A stretch of DNA of 64,000 nt. Origin: Cervus elaphus (Eukaryota; Chordata; Mammalia; Artiodactyla; Cervidae). Location: contig NC_057826.1 of assembly GCF_910594005.1 (NCBI RefSeq), positions 19,935,501 to 19,999,500 on the forward strand, read 5' to 3'. Shown here piece by piece: positions 12,971-24,546 of the stretch (position 1 is its first letter; every line of letters begins with the position of its first letter). The notes under the pieces are model-generated. The model worked only from the letters and a program-made list of their open reading frames with translations, had not been told where the DNA came from and made no database searches. A program made the position numbers and the translations under genes.

Positions 12971-14237
12971 TTAGGTTGGTGCAAAAGTAATTATGGTTTG
13001 CACTGTTGAACTTTGCTGTTTGATACTGGGATACATTCTTAAATAAATGGAGTTATGTTATACATTATTTTAATGTGCATTTCTTATGTTTTTTGCTAAT
13101 GACTTATTACCTACTGTTTATATTTACTTTAGAAATGGTGCTAGATAAAAGGTAAATCTGAGCAGTTTTTAAATTTGAGTTCTAAGTGGGTTGTAAAGCA
13201 GCAGAGACAATTTGGAGCAACAACAACGCATTTGGCCCAGGAACTGCTAACCAATGTACAGTGTGCAGTTCAAGAAGTTTTGCAAAGGAGACGACAGCCT
13301 TGAAGATGAGGCGCATAATGGTAGGCCATCAGAATTTGACAACAACCAATTGAGAGGATCATTGAGCTGATCCTCTTAAAACTACAGGAGAAGTTACTGA
13401 AGAACTCAATGTCAATCATTCTATGGTTGTTTGGCATCTGAAGCAAACTGGAAAGATGAATAAGCTCGATAAGTGGGTGCCTCATGAGCTGACTAAAAAT
13501 AAAAAAAAAAAAATTGCTGTTTTGAAGTGTCATATTCTCTTATTCTAGGCAACAACAACAAAACATTTCTTGATTGGATTAGGACATGTGATGAAAAGTA
13601 GATTTTATAGGGCAACCAGTGATGACTAGCTCAGTGGCTGGATCATGAAGAAGTTCCAAGCACTTTCCAAAGCCAAACTTGCACCAAAAAAGGCCATGGT
13701 CACTGTGTTACTGTTTGGTGCTCTGCTGCCCATCTAGTCCACTAGAGCTTTCTGAATTCTGGTGAAACCATTACATCTGAGAAGTATGCCCAGCAAATCG
13801 ATAAGATGCACTGAAAACTGCAATGCCAGCAGCCCACACTGGTCAACAGAATAGGCCTAATTCTTCTCCATGACAATGCCTGACTGCACGTTGCAAAACC
13901 AAACTTCAAAAGTTGAACAAATTGGGCTACGAAGTTTTGCCTCAACCACCATATTCAACTGACCTCTCACCGACTACCACTTCTTCAAGCATCTCTACAA
14001 CTTTTTGCAAGGAAAACACTTCCACAAACAGTAGAAGGCAGAATATGCTTTCCACGAGTTCATCAAATCCTGAAGCATGGGTTTTTACACTACAGAAATA
14101 AACAAATTTATTTCTCATGGGCAAAAATCTGTTGGTTGTAATAGTTCCTATTCTGATTACTAAAGATGTGGTTAAGTCTATTTAAAATGACTTGAAATTC
14201 ATGGTCCAAAACCACAATTACTTTTGTATCAATCTAA
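12971..14237 (+). mobile_element. Hsmar1-related mariner (Mariner1_BT type), near full length
   Basis: 1267 bp, bounded by inverted ends: TTAGGTTGGTGCAAAAGTAA at the left and the reverse complement of TTAGATTGATACAAAAGTAA at the right. Transposase remnants read in plus-strand frames: FGPGTANQ-like, then LNVNHSMVVWHLKQTGKMNK, WVPHELTKNKK, then NKLGYEVLPQPPYSTDLSPT near 13913. Frameshifts, internal stops and a poly-A expansion at about 13500 inactivate it. The right flank has the expected TA; the left flank is CA, because BovB sequence abuts it. It is the largest DNA transposon in the window. Confidence 0.93.
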
Positions 14238-14471
14238 TAAATGTTTATATTAGTGGTTTAATAATATAATGGTTTAAAAAAAATTAAACCATTCCTAAAG
14301 ATATGCAACAATGTTCCTCAATGAATCTAACTGTCCAAAAGTAACTTCTACGATCAATTTCTTGTGTATTCTTCCATAAATGCTCTATGTACGTATAAGT
14401 TATCGGGTGTGTTTTTAAATAAAGGCACAGAGGGAACATTTATTTTTTTGCATATTGTTTTCCTTTGTATT

Positions 14472-14499
14472 AACACCCACCCACACACACACACACACT
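14472..14499. repeat. (CA)n microsatellite
   Basis: CCCACCCACACACACACACA followed by further CA units; an imperfect dinucleotide repeat. Confidence 0.85.
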
Positions 14500-15290
14500 G
14501 GAATATTAGTCAACCTAAAAAAAAAAAGGAAATCTTGTCAATTGCAACAACATGGATGAAACTGGAGGGCAACATACTAGGTGAAATAAGCCACTAAGAT
14601 TCACAAATACTGCATCTTACCATTTATATGTGGAATCTTAAAAAGGGGAAAAAAAATTAAACTCTTAGAAACAGAGAATAGAATAGTGGTTGCCAGGGAC
14701 TGGGAAGTAGGGGAAACAGGGAAAGGTTGGTAAAAGAGTACAAACAATTATAAGACAGAATTTCGATAAGGAGTGGGCAAAATGGATAAAGAGGGTCAAA
14801 AGGCACAAACTTACAGTTTTAAGATAAATAAGTACTGAAAGAGTAATACAGCACAGTGACCAGAGTTAACAACACTGCATTGCATATGCAAAAGTTGCTA
14901 AGAGGACAGATCTTAAAGGTTCTCACCATAAGAAAAAATATTTGTAATTATCTATAGTGGCTTCCCTGGTGGCTGACACAGTAAAGAATCTGCCTGCAAC
15001 GCAGGAGACCCAGGTTCAATCCCTGGGTTGGGAAGAGCCCTGTAGAAAGAAATGGCAACCCACTCCAGTAATCTTGCCTGGAGAATTCCATGGACAGAGG
15101 AGCCTGATGGGCTATAGTCCATGCGATTGCAAAGAGTTGGACATGACTCAACAACTAACACATGGAGACAGATATTAATTAGATTTATTGTGGTGCTCAT
15201 TTTGCAATATACATAAATATTGAAACTAATATAATGTTATATGTCAATTGTACCTTAATAAAAAATTAAAATAATAAACTTTAAAAAATC
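14500..15290 (+). mobile_element. Old L1 3' end, interrupted by a Bov-tA
   Basis: L1 text runs before and after the SINE: ACATGGATGAAACTGGAGGG, CCATTTATATGTGGAATCTT and GGTTGCCAGGGACTGGGAAG before 14955, and a tail (TGTCAATTGTACCTTAATAA) after 15170. The Bov-tA at 14957-15165 is inserted into it, so the L1 is older. Confidence 0.72.
14957..15165 (+). mobile_element. Bov-tA SINE nested in L1
   Basis: Full-length element: GTGGCTTCCCTGGTGGCTGA, AAGAATCTGCCTGCAACGCA, a GGTTCAATCCCTGGGTTGGG box, and GAATTCCATGGACAGAGGAG near the 3' end. It lies antisense to PCNX1. Confidence 0.94.
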
Positions 15291-15291
15291 T

Positions 15292-15551
15292 TAAAAGGAT
15301 GAATAAGGTCTGAGAAGCTAATAAGTAACACAGTGACTATAGTTGATAACACTGTATTGTAGAACTGAAATTTGCTAAGAGAGTAAATTTAAATATTCTT
15401 ACCAATTAAAAAAAAAGGAAATATGTGAGGTGATAAATGTGTTAACTTGATGGGGGGAGTTCTTTCACAATGTATATGTATATCAAATCATCATCATGTA
15501 CACTTTAAATATCTTATTTTTATTTGTCAACTACATGTCAATAAGCTTGAA
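15292..15551 (+). mobile_element. Second old L1 3' tail in tandem with the first
   Basis: It repeats the same L1 region as the neighbouring element: CACAGTGACTATAGTTGATA, a GTGAGGTGATAAATGTGTTA block, TCACAATGTATATGTATATC, and an end of CAATAAGCTTGAAAAAAAAA. It is either an independent insertion or an old local duplication. Confidence 0.68.
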
Positions 15552-15595
15552 AAAAAAAATCATACGTCTTGGAAATCATACATTTGCACATAAAA

Positions 15596-15815
15596 ATCTA
15601 TTTTTATTCACTTTCATGATTGTATGGTATTCCATTGTGGGTCTACACCATAATTAATTTAACTAGTCACAAATGACAAATATTGGGTCATTTACAGCTT
15701 TTGCTGTTATAAACACTGCTATGATAAAATCTTTGTATATAATCTTTACTCATTTACATAACCAAATCTGCACATTTATTCTATTACAATGGGGAACATC
15801 TAAAACTAAAATAGT
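15596..15815 (-). mobile_element. Old L1 ORF2 3' fragment
   Basis: The plus strand reads GTATGGTATTCCATTGTGGG and GCTTTTGCTGTTATAAACAC, the reverse complement of the L1 ORF2 end (EYYSAI-coding region). It is short and degraded. Confidence 0.6.
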
Positions 15816-16459
15816 CTGGTATAAAATGCCATGGCCAAGAAAGAAGGAAAAAAATATATCTCCCTGCCTGTCTTAGGACACAAGGTACTAGTTGGCAGCT
15901 TTACAACTGCTGCTCTTCTGCTACATAATTACAGTTAAACTGGCTTTTAGAAAATTAGAAAACTTACTGCACTGTTAACTTCTATGGCTGCAATTTCCAA
16001 ATAATGACCCATTTTCCAAAACATATTCTCCAAACACAGATCTGAAACCTTTTTACCAGGATGGTTGAGATGGTGTAACTGGGAGAGCTTGGATTTGGAT
16101 CTCATTCATTACCTCTAGTTCTTTCCTGGGCCATCATCAAGCACCTCCCTCTCTGCTCAATTTCCTACCTCCCCTTTTAAATGCAATCAAGCCTCAGATC
16201 TTTTTAGAAAACAAAACCCAGTAAACAATCCTCTCATGCGCACAGGCTTCTCAACTATATTCTAGAGAGAGTAGAACATGTTTCCTTAATATCAATTCAA
16301 ACCTAAATTTCTATTAATCTAGCTAGTTTCCTCAGCCAAAATACCAAAAAAGCTATCTTGCTCAAGTCACCGATATCCTATTACCTGACAAATTACATAA
16401 AATCTTTTTCACACTGTACCGCCTCTGAAGTTTCCTTTGTTGGATTTTGTTTCATTCAC

Positions 16460-17345
16460 TGCTTAATATTCACTGTTTAAATACTGGCATTTCTCAGGGT
16501 TCTATCTGCGCCCATTTTCTCCTGCCAACCCAGGGTCACAATCTTTTTCTTATACTTTAATTTACTGGTGAATTCTAAATCTTTCCATCATTACCACAAA
16601 TAACTATCCACTATGTATCCCTGGATACCCCATTAATCCCAACAAACAAAAATGTCTAAATGTAAACAATCCCCTTTCCCAGTAAACTCAAAGACTTCCG
16701 AACATGTGCATTAGTATCACTATGTAATCAGTTGTTCAAACAAGCACCCACCCAGAAGTCATCCCAGATCCTACTTGGGCTCTTTTCTCTTTAATCACTG
16801 AGTTCCCAAATATATTCACTGAGTCCAGTTTTCATTAAGTCCCTTATCATTTTAAGATGGCAGCACAAGAGACTCCCTACTTGTGATCCTACCTGCTTAT
16901 ATTTCACACTGGGGACCAAGTAGTCTTTCTAAAATGCAACACTGATCATTTCCTTGCCTTACCTCGAATTATTTTGATGGTCTTCCATCTCCACCCAATA
17001 CGTTCAGGACAAAAGATATTTCAAAATCCAGTCGTTGCTTACCTTTTCAGCCTTACTGTAGGCCATCTTTCCTCATGTACCCAAATTTCCAGCAATTCCA
17101 AATTATTTGCTGTTTCCTGTACACAACACACTTTCTTTACAACTCCATGGTTCTTCATCCCTTGTTTCAACTAGCTAATTCCTATTGTCCTTCAAATTTT
17201 GTTAAAAAACCACCCCCTTGGAAAATCATCTCTAATCCCTTCAGGCTGAAGAGGATAATGTCTTAGTTCATATACCTGTAATACTCTGTGTTCACAGCCT
17301 TCATCCCCTCCATTCACCCTCAATTTAGAGCATCAATTAACTTGT
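16460..17345 (+). mobile_element. L2 LINE relic
   Basis: A pyrimidine-rich stretch resembling the 3' part of L2: TTTCTAAAATGCAACACTGA, then a short CTTCCATCTCCACCCAATAC block (consensus CTTCCATGGCTCCCCA) and downstream Phe/Pro-rich nonsense frames. It is strongly diverged; boundaries are approximate. Confidence 0.5.
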
Positions 17346-18073
17346 TAACCACAGTCAACATACTGGCAACTTAAAAGCAGAAAATGGTACTTAGCACAGA
17401 ACTAGGCACAGAGTAAGCAGAGTAAATGCTACTGAGTACACGGATCATGGAAGGATGCTATGAGCCACTTCTCATAACCCTTTCAACCCCATTATTCTCT
17501 GTTTATCTTGTATTAATCATTAAAAAGAATACCAAGAATTGTTTAAGAGAAACCTAAAATTTTTACTTATAATTTGGCGACAATTACTTTAAAATGGAGC
17601 TAATAGGGCTCATCAGATTCTTCTAAACCAATAATGACATTAAATTTCAGTGCATTAATTTTTACTAGACTGCATCTTAAATTGCAGTACTTGAACTTGT
17701 TCTCTAAGTTTGAAAAAAAATCTCGATATGAAGAGTAGTTACACATATTAAGTAAAAATCTAAAATTAATTTCATATTCTGTTATCACCATGCCCCACCT
17801 CTATCCTAGACCAGCTTAGTTTTTAATAATCTGCTTCTAATATTAGCCTATTATTATTGTATGGAAAAGAATTTTCTTTTAATAATAATTAACTATAAAA
17901 CTGCTTTCAAATTCAAACTAAATGAGAATGAGAATAACGCTCAACATATGAAGACCATGGAAATTAATACTGAAGATATACCAGGAAAAAAGTAATTAGT
18001 CAATTTAAAACAATCTTCATATATTAATAGAAAAGTAGCCTTAATGACAAAACATATTACATGTAATGCTCAC

Positions 18074-18165
18074 CTTTAAGGCCCCATAACATAATCCATA
18101 CAGTAAGGCTACTGCCACGATGCTACAGACGAAACTGTAAAGTGCTGCAAGCAGGCTTGTGGTGG
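18074..18165 (-). CDS. PCNX1: PCNX1 coding exon: ATTSLLAALYSF to CYGALK
   Basis: 92 bp: two bases completing Ala, then 30 codons ending in Lys. The acceptor is TCCTGTCTAG and the donor AAG followed by GTGAGC. Nearly the whole exon is one transmembrane helix, LLAALYSFVCSIVAVALLYG. A perfect 66-bp tandem duplication begins 81 bp upstream of its acceptor. Confidence 0.97.
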
Positions 18166-18245
18166 CTAGACAGGAAGGAGAAAAAGAAATCAACATTCAT
18201 AAAGATATAAACAGATGGAAAAAACTTACATAAGTCATTGAAAAG

Positions 18246-18377
18246 TATTTAAAATGTATAATACTGAGTATAATTAAATGTCTACTTGTTTAATTTATAA
18301 AAATTGAGTTTTATTTAAAATGTATAATACTGAGTATAATTAAATGTCTACTTGTTTAATTTATAAAAATTGAGTTT
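18246..18377. repeat. Perfect 66-bp tandem duplication
   Basis: Two identical head-to-tail copies (18246-18311 and 18312-18377), each starting TATTTAAAATGTATAATACT and ending AAATTGAGTTT. No mismatch is seen between the copies, which implies a recent event. The sequence is AT-rich and unrelated to the transposons nearby. Confidence 0.96.
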
Positions 18378-19537
18378 ATCCTGTCCTTTCAAAAAATTTT
18401 GAAATGATAAAAGATTTACTACAGACAATTGCTAATACAAGGTAAAATATATTCACCTTGGAAGTAATAAAGTAATAAAAATCTTTTTTTATTTACTTTA
18501 TTTTACTACTACATTTATCTACAGTAGAAAAAATTATACCTATATTGTGCTTCAAGAATTATTATTTATAAAAGCTTGGGAAGATAAAGTTCAAAGAGCC
18601 TCAAAAGGAACTAGAAATGTATTTTCACTAAAAGATGTTAGTCTGTCTATTAGAACTTGTGCTACCCACAGAAGTAAATTTATATTCCTATAATCAGTTA
18701 ATTAATTCTCACAAAAAGTATAAATCTGATTAATTACTAACAACAAAAAAACAGATCCAATGGGATTACTAATAATAAGGAAGAAAGGATGGCTAAGATA
18801 ACAGACTTCAACAGTAATTTTATACGGTGATCTTAAAAAAAATCTACAAGAAAAATTTTTCTTTAGGAGATATTAAAAAGTTTACACCTTGCACAAGTTT
18901 ATAAATTATGACAAAACCCACTATTATAAATTATCTACACTAAACCTTCTCCATAGATTAATATAGCACCTATAGTAGCCCCCTAAATACTGAAATTGTT
19001 TCTACCCATTAAGCTGTACTGAACACTAACTGTTCTTAATTCATGCTCCTTCAAAATTTCAAAACATTAAGGATGCTCTAGATACACAGCAACATAGAAA
19101 AAGCTTAATTTCTATTTAAAATTTAAACCATAATATCAATACTTTATCAGTAGAGATAATTTCAATGCTGTACTTGGGAGATAAGGACAGCAAAATGTGA
19201 TGAAATAAAGGAATTTCTTTCCTTTCAAATTTTTTTCTCTAGCTGTACACTCATCTCTCTGTAAAATGTTGGATGGTTAAACAAAATAAGGGTATATTTT
19301 AACCTCAGTTAACCACAGATCAAAGTGTTATTTTCAAGTTCTGCAGAGTATTATTCCAGAATAATTTTAGTATAGTTTTATTTATTTTGAAAATAAAATG
19401 TACATATAACAGGGGAATACATTTCTAATGGTATCAATTCATATCCACATATTCTACTGTAAAAGCAGAAATATTTCTAAAAATCTTATTTAGTAAAAAA
19501 ATGGTTTTACTAAAAGCATTCTGGTTTGGGTATTCCA

Positions 19538-20627
19538 CTTTTGCTTTATTGACTATGCCAAAGCCTCTAACAGTGGGTACCACAACAAACTGTGGAAAAT
19601 TCTTCAAGAGATGGGAATACCAGACCGCCTGATCTGCCTTCTGAGAAGTCTGTATGCAGGTCAAGAAGCAACAGTTAGAACCGAAGATGGAACAACAGAC
19701 TGGTTCCAAATCGGGAAAGTACGTCAAGGCTGTATATTGTCACCCTGCTTATTTAACTTATATGCAGAGTACATCATGAGAAATGCTGGGCTGGATGAAG
19801 CACAAGCTAGAATCAAGATTGCTGGGAGAAATATCAATAACCTCAGATATGCAGATGACACCACCCTGTAGCAGAAACCAAAGAAGAACTAAAGAGCCTC
19901 TTGATGAAAGTGAAAGAGGAGAGTGAAAAAGTTGGCTTAAAACTCAACATTCAGAAAACGAAGATCACGGCATCTGGTCCCATCACTTCATGGCAAATAG
20001 ATGGGGTAACAGTGGAAATAGTGGCAGACTTTATTTTGGGGGGCTCCAAAATCACTGCAGATGGTGACTGCAGCCATGAAATTAAAAGACAATTACTCCT
20101 TGGAAGGAAAGTTATGACCAACCTAGAGAGCATATTAAAAAGCAGAGACATTACTTTGCCAACACAAGGTCCATCTAATCAAAGCTATGATTTTTCCAGT
20201 AGTCATGTATGGATGTAAGAGTTGGACTATAAAGAAAGCTGAGCACTGAAGAATTGATGCTTTTGAACTGTGGTGTTGGATAAGACTCTTGAGGGTCCCT
20301 TGGACTGCAAGGAGATCCAACTAGTCCATCCTAAAGGAGATCAATCCTGAATATTCATTGGAAGGACTGATGTTGAAGCTGAAACTCCAATACTTTGGCC
20401 ACCTGATGCAAAATGACTTGTTGAAAAAGACTCTGATGCCGGGAAAGATTGAAGGCGGGAAGAGAAGGGGATGACAGAGGATGAGATGGTTGGATGAAAT
20501 CACTGACTCAATGGACATGAGTTTGAGTAAACTCTGGGAGTTGGTGATAGACAGGGAGGCCTGGTGTGCTGCAGTCCACGGGGTCACAAAGAGTCGGACA
20601 TGACAGAACGACTGAACTGAACTGATT
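19538..20627 (+). mobile_element. BovB LINE, 5'-truncated
   Basis: Starts inside the reverse transcriptase (TTTGCTTTATTGACTATGCC) and runs to the 3' tail (GACTGAACTGAACTGATTCT). It encodes LRYADDTTL near 19850, followed by a premature stop; another frame covers KVGLKLNIQKTKI. Multiple frameshifts and stops are present. It is antisense to PCNX1. Confidence 0.95.
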
Positions 20628-21048
20628 CTAAAGATGAAACAAAGCTCTGAAACTAAATATATAGAATATCAAATGCATACACTAGTTCAAAATGTAAATA
20701 TAATGCCACATATCAGAGCTCAATCTATTTGATCTTTTATAAATATTTCGTAAGTCTATATAAGTTCCATGTAACTCACTGTAACTTAAACTTTAAGGTG
20801 ACAGTATTTTAACACTTGTTACAAATCAATTCCATTATTCCCAGATCTTTCACTAAAGTAGCAGACTTGACTACTTTTTTCCTATCTACAAACTAATTCC
20901 TATTCAATATTTAATTATTAAATAGTGTCTTTTCTTTCTCATTTCAATTCTAAAATAAAAACTGAAAAATCAACTTAATGGTCAGTTTATTGTTCAATGA
21001 TCTGTAAAAGTAATACTTTAAACTTAATTTTTATAAAGAAGTACTCAC

Positions 21049-21159
21049 CATTACCACCAAAGATATGAATATCCAACTGTTCACAAAGGTACATTACAAA
21101 TGTATTCACCTGAGGCAGGAGACCAATGAAAAATACTATTGGGAAACAGAGTGTAAACA
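21049..21159 (-). CDS. PCNX1: PCNX1 coding exon: VFTLCFPIVFFIGLL to HIFGGN
   Basis: 111 bp: two bases completing Val, 36 codons, then G of the Ala codon. The acceptor is TTCCTTCTATAG and the donor G followed by GTGAGT. One transmembrane segment, FTLCFPIVFFIGLLPQ, is followed by VNTFVMYLCEQLDIHIFGGN. All of it is as remembered from human PCNX1. Confidence 0.97.
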
Positions 21160-21662
21160 CTATAGAAGGAAAGAAAAGCCAAGTTAAAAATAGCATGTCA
21201 CATCCATCCTTTTGTTCATCTAAGATCATAAAATAAATGATAAAAAGGAACCCAAAATTAATATAGGTTACTAAGCAAGTTTCTTAAAATTGCTTGAAAC
21301 AGTATACTAAGCAAATTTCTTAAAGTTACCATTTTAAGTTATTTCTCTACATAACTACCTGAGTATTAAATAATCTTTCCAACTATGAACAACAGTTTTT
21401 GAAATTGACTTTAGTGTTTCACAAAATAGGAACCCGAGATAAAGATCCAAGGGAAATCTCTCATTCCATCAGCTATATTTGTTCATCATCAGTTTTTTCA
21501 TTCCTAATGCCCTATAGTTTTTTCATTCCTCACTGAGAGGAAGGCAATAAATAGCAAAATAAGTCCACTAAAACTATTTTTACCTATATAATCAGTCCAT
21601 TGATCAGTGAATGGTTTGTATACAAATAATGTTAAGACCTACAATACCTTAAGATGACTCAC
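21160..21662 (-). other. PCNX1: PCNX1 intron, no recognisable element
   Basis: A 0.5-kb intron. A TTTTTTCATTCCT-type motif occurs twice near 21490-21535; otherwise there is nothing. Confidence 0.75.
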
Positions 21663-21834
21663 CTATAACTAAATCCCTGGCTGATATAAGCACCAGAGGA
21701 TTGGTGAAAGTTATTCCATATAATTTGAACTTGGTTGTCATTAGGTGTCTGCTACCATAATCCAAGAGCCAAATAAGACCACAGCACAAACAGAAATAAA
21801 CTGGTCTACTGTAGGCAATGATACGATTGTGACC
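21663..21834 (-). CDS. PCNX1: PCNX1 coding exon: GHNRIIAYSRPVYF to ARDLVI
   Basis: 172 bp: 57 codons from GGT (Gly), then G of the Val codon. The acceptor is TCATTTTCAG and the donor G followed by GTGAGTC. It contains two hydrophobic segments: PVYFCLCCGLIWLLDYG, and ITFTNPLVLISARDLVI, which runs on into the next exon. SRHLMTTKF differs at three residues from the human sequence as I recall it, the most variable spot in this part of the protein. Confidence 0.97.
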
Positions 21835-23342
21835 CTGAAAATGACATTAAAAAGAAGTCAGTTTAGTTAATTTGAAGAGTCACAACCAGCTACTGAAATC
21901 TTTGATGGCTTATATTCTGAAGACTCAAAATGTTTCCATATGAAGTCAGGTTTCTGACTGTGGCAGAAGGGAATTACAAATATGGAAAGGAGGAAGAACA
22001 GAATAAACCTTAGGATATTAGATTGAAATTAAGTATTAGTATGAACTCATTATTTTTGATAATGCAGACAGATAAAGAATAAATGTGTGAGTATATGTGT
22101 ATACATATATTTTTCTAGTTTTATCCACTGAGCGGACCTAGTAGCAATGACATTCTAGTAATAAAGATTACTAGCAAACCAATCTTAGTCTATAAATAAC
22201 AATACTCACTAAAAGAAACCAAGGATACACAGAGAAAAGGGTGGTTTCAGGCTAAGACGGGAAAGTATAAGATGAGTCTGGAACAAATTATTGTGCTCCA
22301 AATGGAGAAAACACTTTTAAAATGATAAAGGTATGTCAGAAGGACAAGGAAGGCAGATGATGGGTTCCCAATGTTCAAATCAGGGACAATTTGAACATCA
22401 AAAGTAATGATAGTAACATTATGGTCCATTTAATAAAGTAAGAGTCCATGAAACCACACCAATACAAGAAAAGGAAAAGTTCTTACTTACAATAAGAAGT
22501 CAACTAATAAATATAGAAGGAAACATGGAGCTAAAAAAAATCACTATTTGGTCACCAAGAAATGATAACTGATTCAGCCAAGAAACATCAACAGATATTA
22601 AAGACAAGTTGGTGGAGATGTGCAGAGCAACAGGATATATACCCAATCTCAAGTATCTCCTATATAGTTACTGACTACAAGAGAAAAGTGGTAAGATTGG
22701 AGTATTGGTTCTCAGGGGCGGGGGCGGGGGGGAGGTTTCACCCTCCAGGGGACATTTGGTAAAGTCTGCAGACACTGTGGTTGTCACAATTAGGGTGACT
22801 ATACTATTGGCATCTAGTGGGTAGAAGTCAGAGATAATGTTAACACCCCACAATGCACAGGACAGAGCCTCCCCACCCCCAACTTTCAACAAACAATTAT
22901 CCAGCTCAGAATGTAACACTGCAGAATTTGAAGAACACTGCAGACACTACCCTTAGACAAAGGATCAGTTATCACCAGTGAAAGCATAAATCAGTGATTA
23001 TGTGCTTCCTTATATGATACACTGAGAACACATTGCTTTTGTAATATTTCTACCAAAAAAGCATAGACTGTATCTAATAAGAAATATCAGACAAAGTCAA
23101 AATGAAGGTCGTGTATAAAATAACTAGCCTGTATCCATTAAAAAGGTCAATATTGTGTCAAATACTGAGGAACTGTTCTAGATTAAAGGAGACTACAAAG
23201 AACAAATGCACAATCACGGAGTTTCTTCTGCCAATGAGAAAATACTACCACAAATCTTAATTCAATCTGACATATGACCAAAAAAATGGTTTCTGAGGAG
23301 TGTCAAGGAATCACAAGTTTTAGGTGTATCAGAGTGACTTAC
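21835..23342 (-). other. PCNX1: PCNX1 intron with a MER5A relic
   Basis: Holds the MER5A at 22702-22940. I recognise nothing else, although 22000-22700 and 22940-23340 may be old decayed transposon sequence. Confidence 0.75.
22702..22940 (+). mobile_element. MER5A (hAT-Charlie) relic
   Basis: Matches the MER5A layout: a GTATTGGTTCTCA start, CCAGGGGACATTTGGTAAAG, GGCATCTAGTGGGTAGAAGT, CACAATGCACAGGACAGAGC, and an end like TTTGAAGAACACTG. A G-rich run (22716-22735) lies near its 5' end. Confidence 0.88.
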
Positions 23343-23375
23343 ATGTCTAGGAGAAGAAGAATCTGGTTGAACACT
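23343..23375 (-). CDS. PCNX1: PCNX1 33-bp microexon: SVQPDSSSPRH
   Basis: Eleven codons with phase 0 at both ends. The acceptor is CTTTTTTAG and the donor CAT followed by GTAAGTCAC. The peptide SVQPDSSSPRH is a Ser/Pro linker between two membrane helices and is present in human PCNX1 as I recall it. Because it is in-frame and tiny, it could be skipped without disrupting the protein. Confidence 0.95.
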
Positions 23376-24417
23376 CTAAAAAAGAAACAAAAAGATAGAT
23401 TATACTACTGACGACCTGGGAATTTCATATTAACTTCCAAAATACCTGAAATAATTTCAAGTGAATATTCCATAGCTAAGTCATAACCTGTAGGTCATTA
23501 ATTCTGCTGAAGCATCAACAGAAGATGAAACATCAGCTCCACTCAAATCTTTCCTAACGCTTAACCTTATTATGTTTCTGAAATAGCATTTAGCAGCTGA
23601 TAGATCCATCTTACTGCTTGGCGCATTAGAATACCTAAGTACAATTAAGGCAGAATGGTTTCTTATGGCAACAGCACTCCATTCAGGAAATGCACAAACT
23701 ATGAGTGAGCTTATAAAAAGGATTCCAGTTATGCCCCAAACTCAAGCTTACTAAACAATTCAATGGCAGTTGTATTAAATATACACTTAATATGATGCAT
23801 TTTCACATCAAACTCAAATAAGTTGTATCCTTCTAAGAGACTTCATCAACTTTCCATAAAAATGTTCAAAAGGTATTATGCAGTTACCTCCCAAATGATG
23901 ACTTTTCTCCCGAGTTGGAGTTCATTTTCAAAAGCATACCAAAGAATTTCACTAGGATAGTCTATTGCCATCCTGTAATTCAACACCGGACTAAAATCAC
24001 ATAATTTGGTACATAGGCCTTGTCTGGTCTCTTTAAACTCAATTTGAAAGTTTATCCTCCTAAAGCTCTGTTCCTGCCTTTCTTATTTCTGTTTATGAAA
24101 TTACTATTCTTATAGTCAAGTAGATTTTATAAATCTGAAATACTTAAAAAACCTCATTCATCTTCTGCCTTTTCAATATCTAACCATATTAAGCAGCAGA
24201 CAAAATTAACAGGGTAAGAAACACTGAATCCAGGGAATGAGTTTAAACGGTGTAAGGCAATAAAGGGATGGTTTAATGGGAACTGAAACAAAAAGGACAA
24301 AGTCCAGAAATTTAAACACAGAATCACCAAATTTAATCAGAGAGACTTTAGCTAATGTTACTAAAGGTCAAGAAGGAAGGAGCAGAGGCTCTAATATTTG
24401 GGTTGGTGTACTACTAC

Positions 24418-24546
24418 CAAATCCTAGAGGAGGAAATGGCAATCCACTCTAGTTTTCTTGCCTGCAGAATACCATGGACAGAGGAGCCTGCTGGATGACA
24501 ATCCACGGTGTTGCAAAGAGTCAGACACAACTGAGCAGACACACGT
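24418..24546 (+). mobile_element. Bov-tA SINE, 3' part
   Basis: Begins in the body (GAGGAGGAAATGGCAATCCA) and continues with ATACCATGGACAGAGGAGCC and GCAAAGAGTCAGACACAACT. The tRNA-like 5' half is missing. Confidence 0.88.

Larger units (their letters stand above)
9329..18073 (-). other. PCNX1: PCNX1 8.7-kb intron packed with repeats
   Basis: From low to high coordinates it holds a MIR, an old L1, a BovB LINE, an abutting mariner, two L1 tails with a Bov-tA between, an antisense L1 piece and an L2. Unassigned stretches are 9329-10230, 14240-14480 and 17430-18070; none shows a gene. Confidence 0.8.
18166..21048 (-). other. PCNX1: PCNX1 intron with tandem duplication and BovB
   Basis: Contains the 66-bp duplication (18246-18377) and a truncated BovB (19538-20627). 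The 18380-19535 and 20630-21045 stretches are AT-rich with nothing recognised. Confidence 0.8.

Noticed and set aside
12971..14237. A domesticated mariner transposase fused to PCNX1
   Set aside because: The transposase remnants are frameshifted, on the opposite strand to PCNX1, and not bounded by splice sites joined to its exons.
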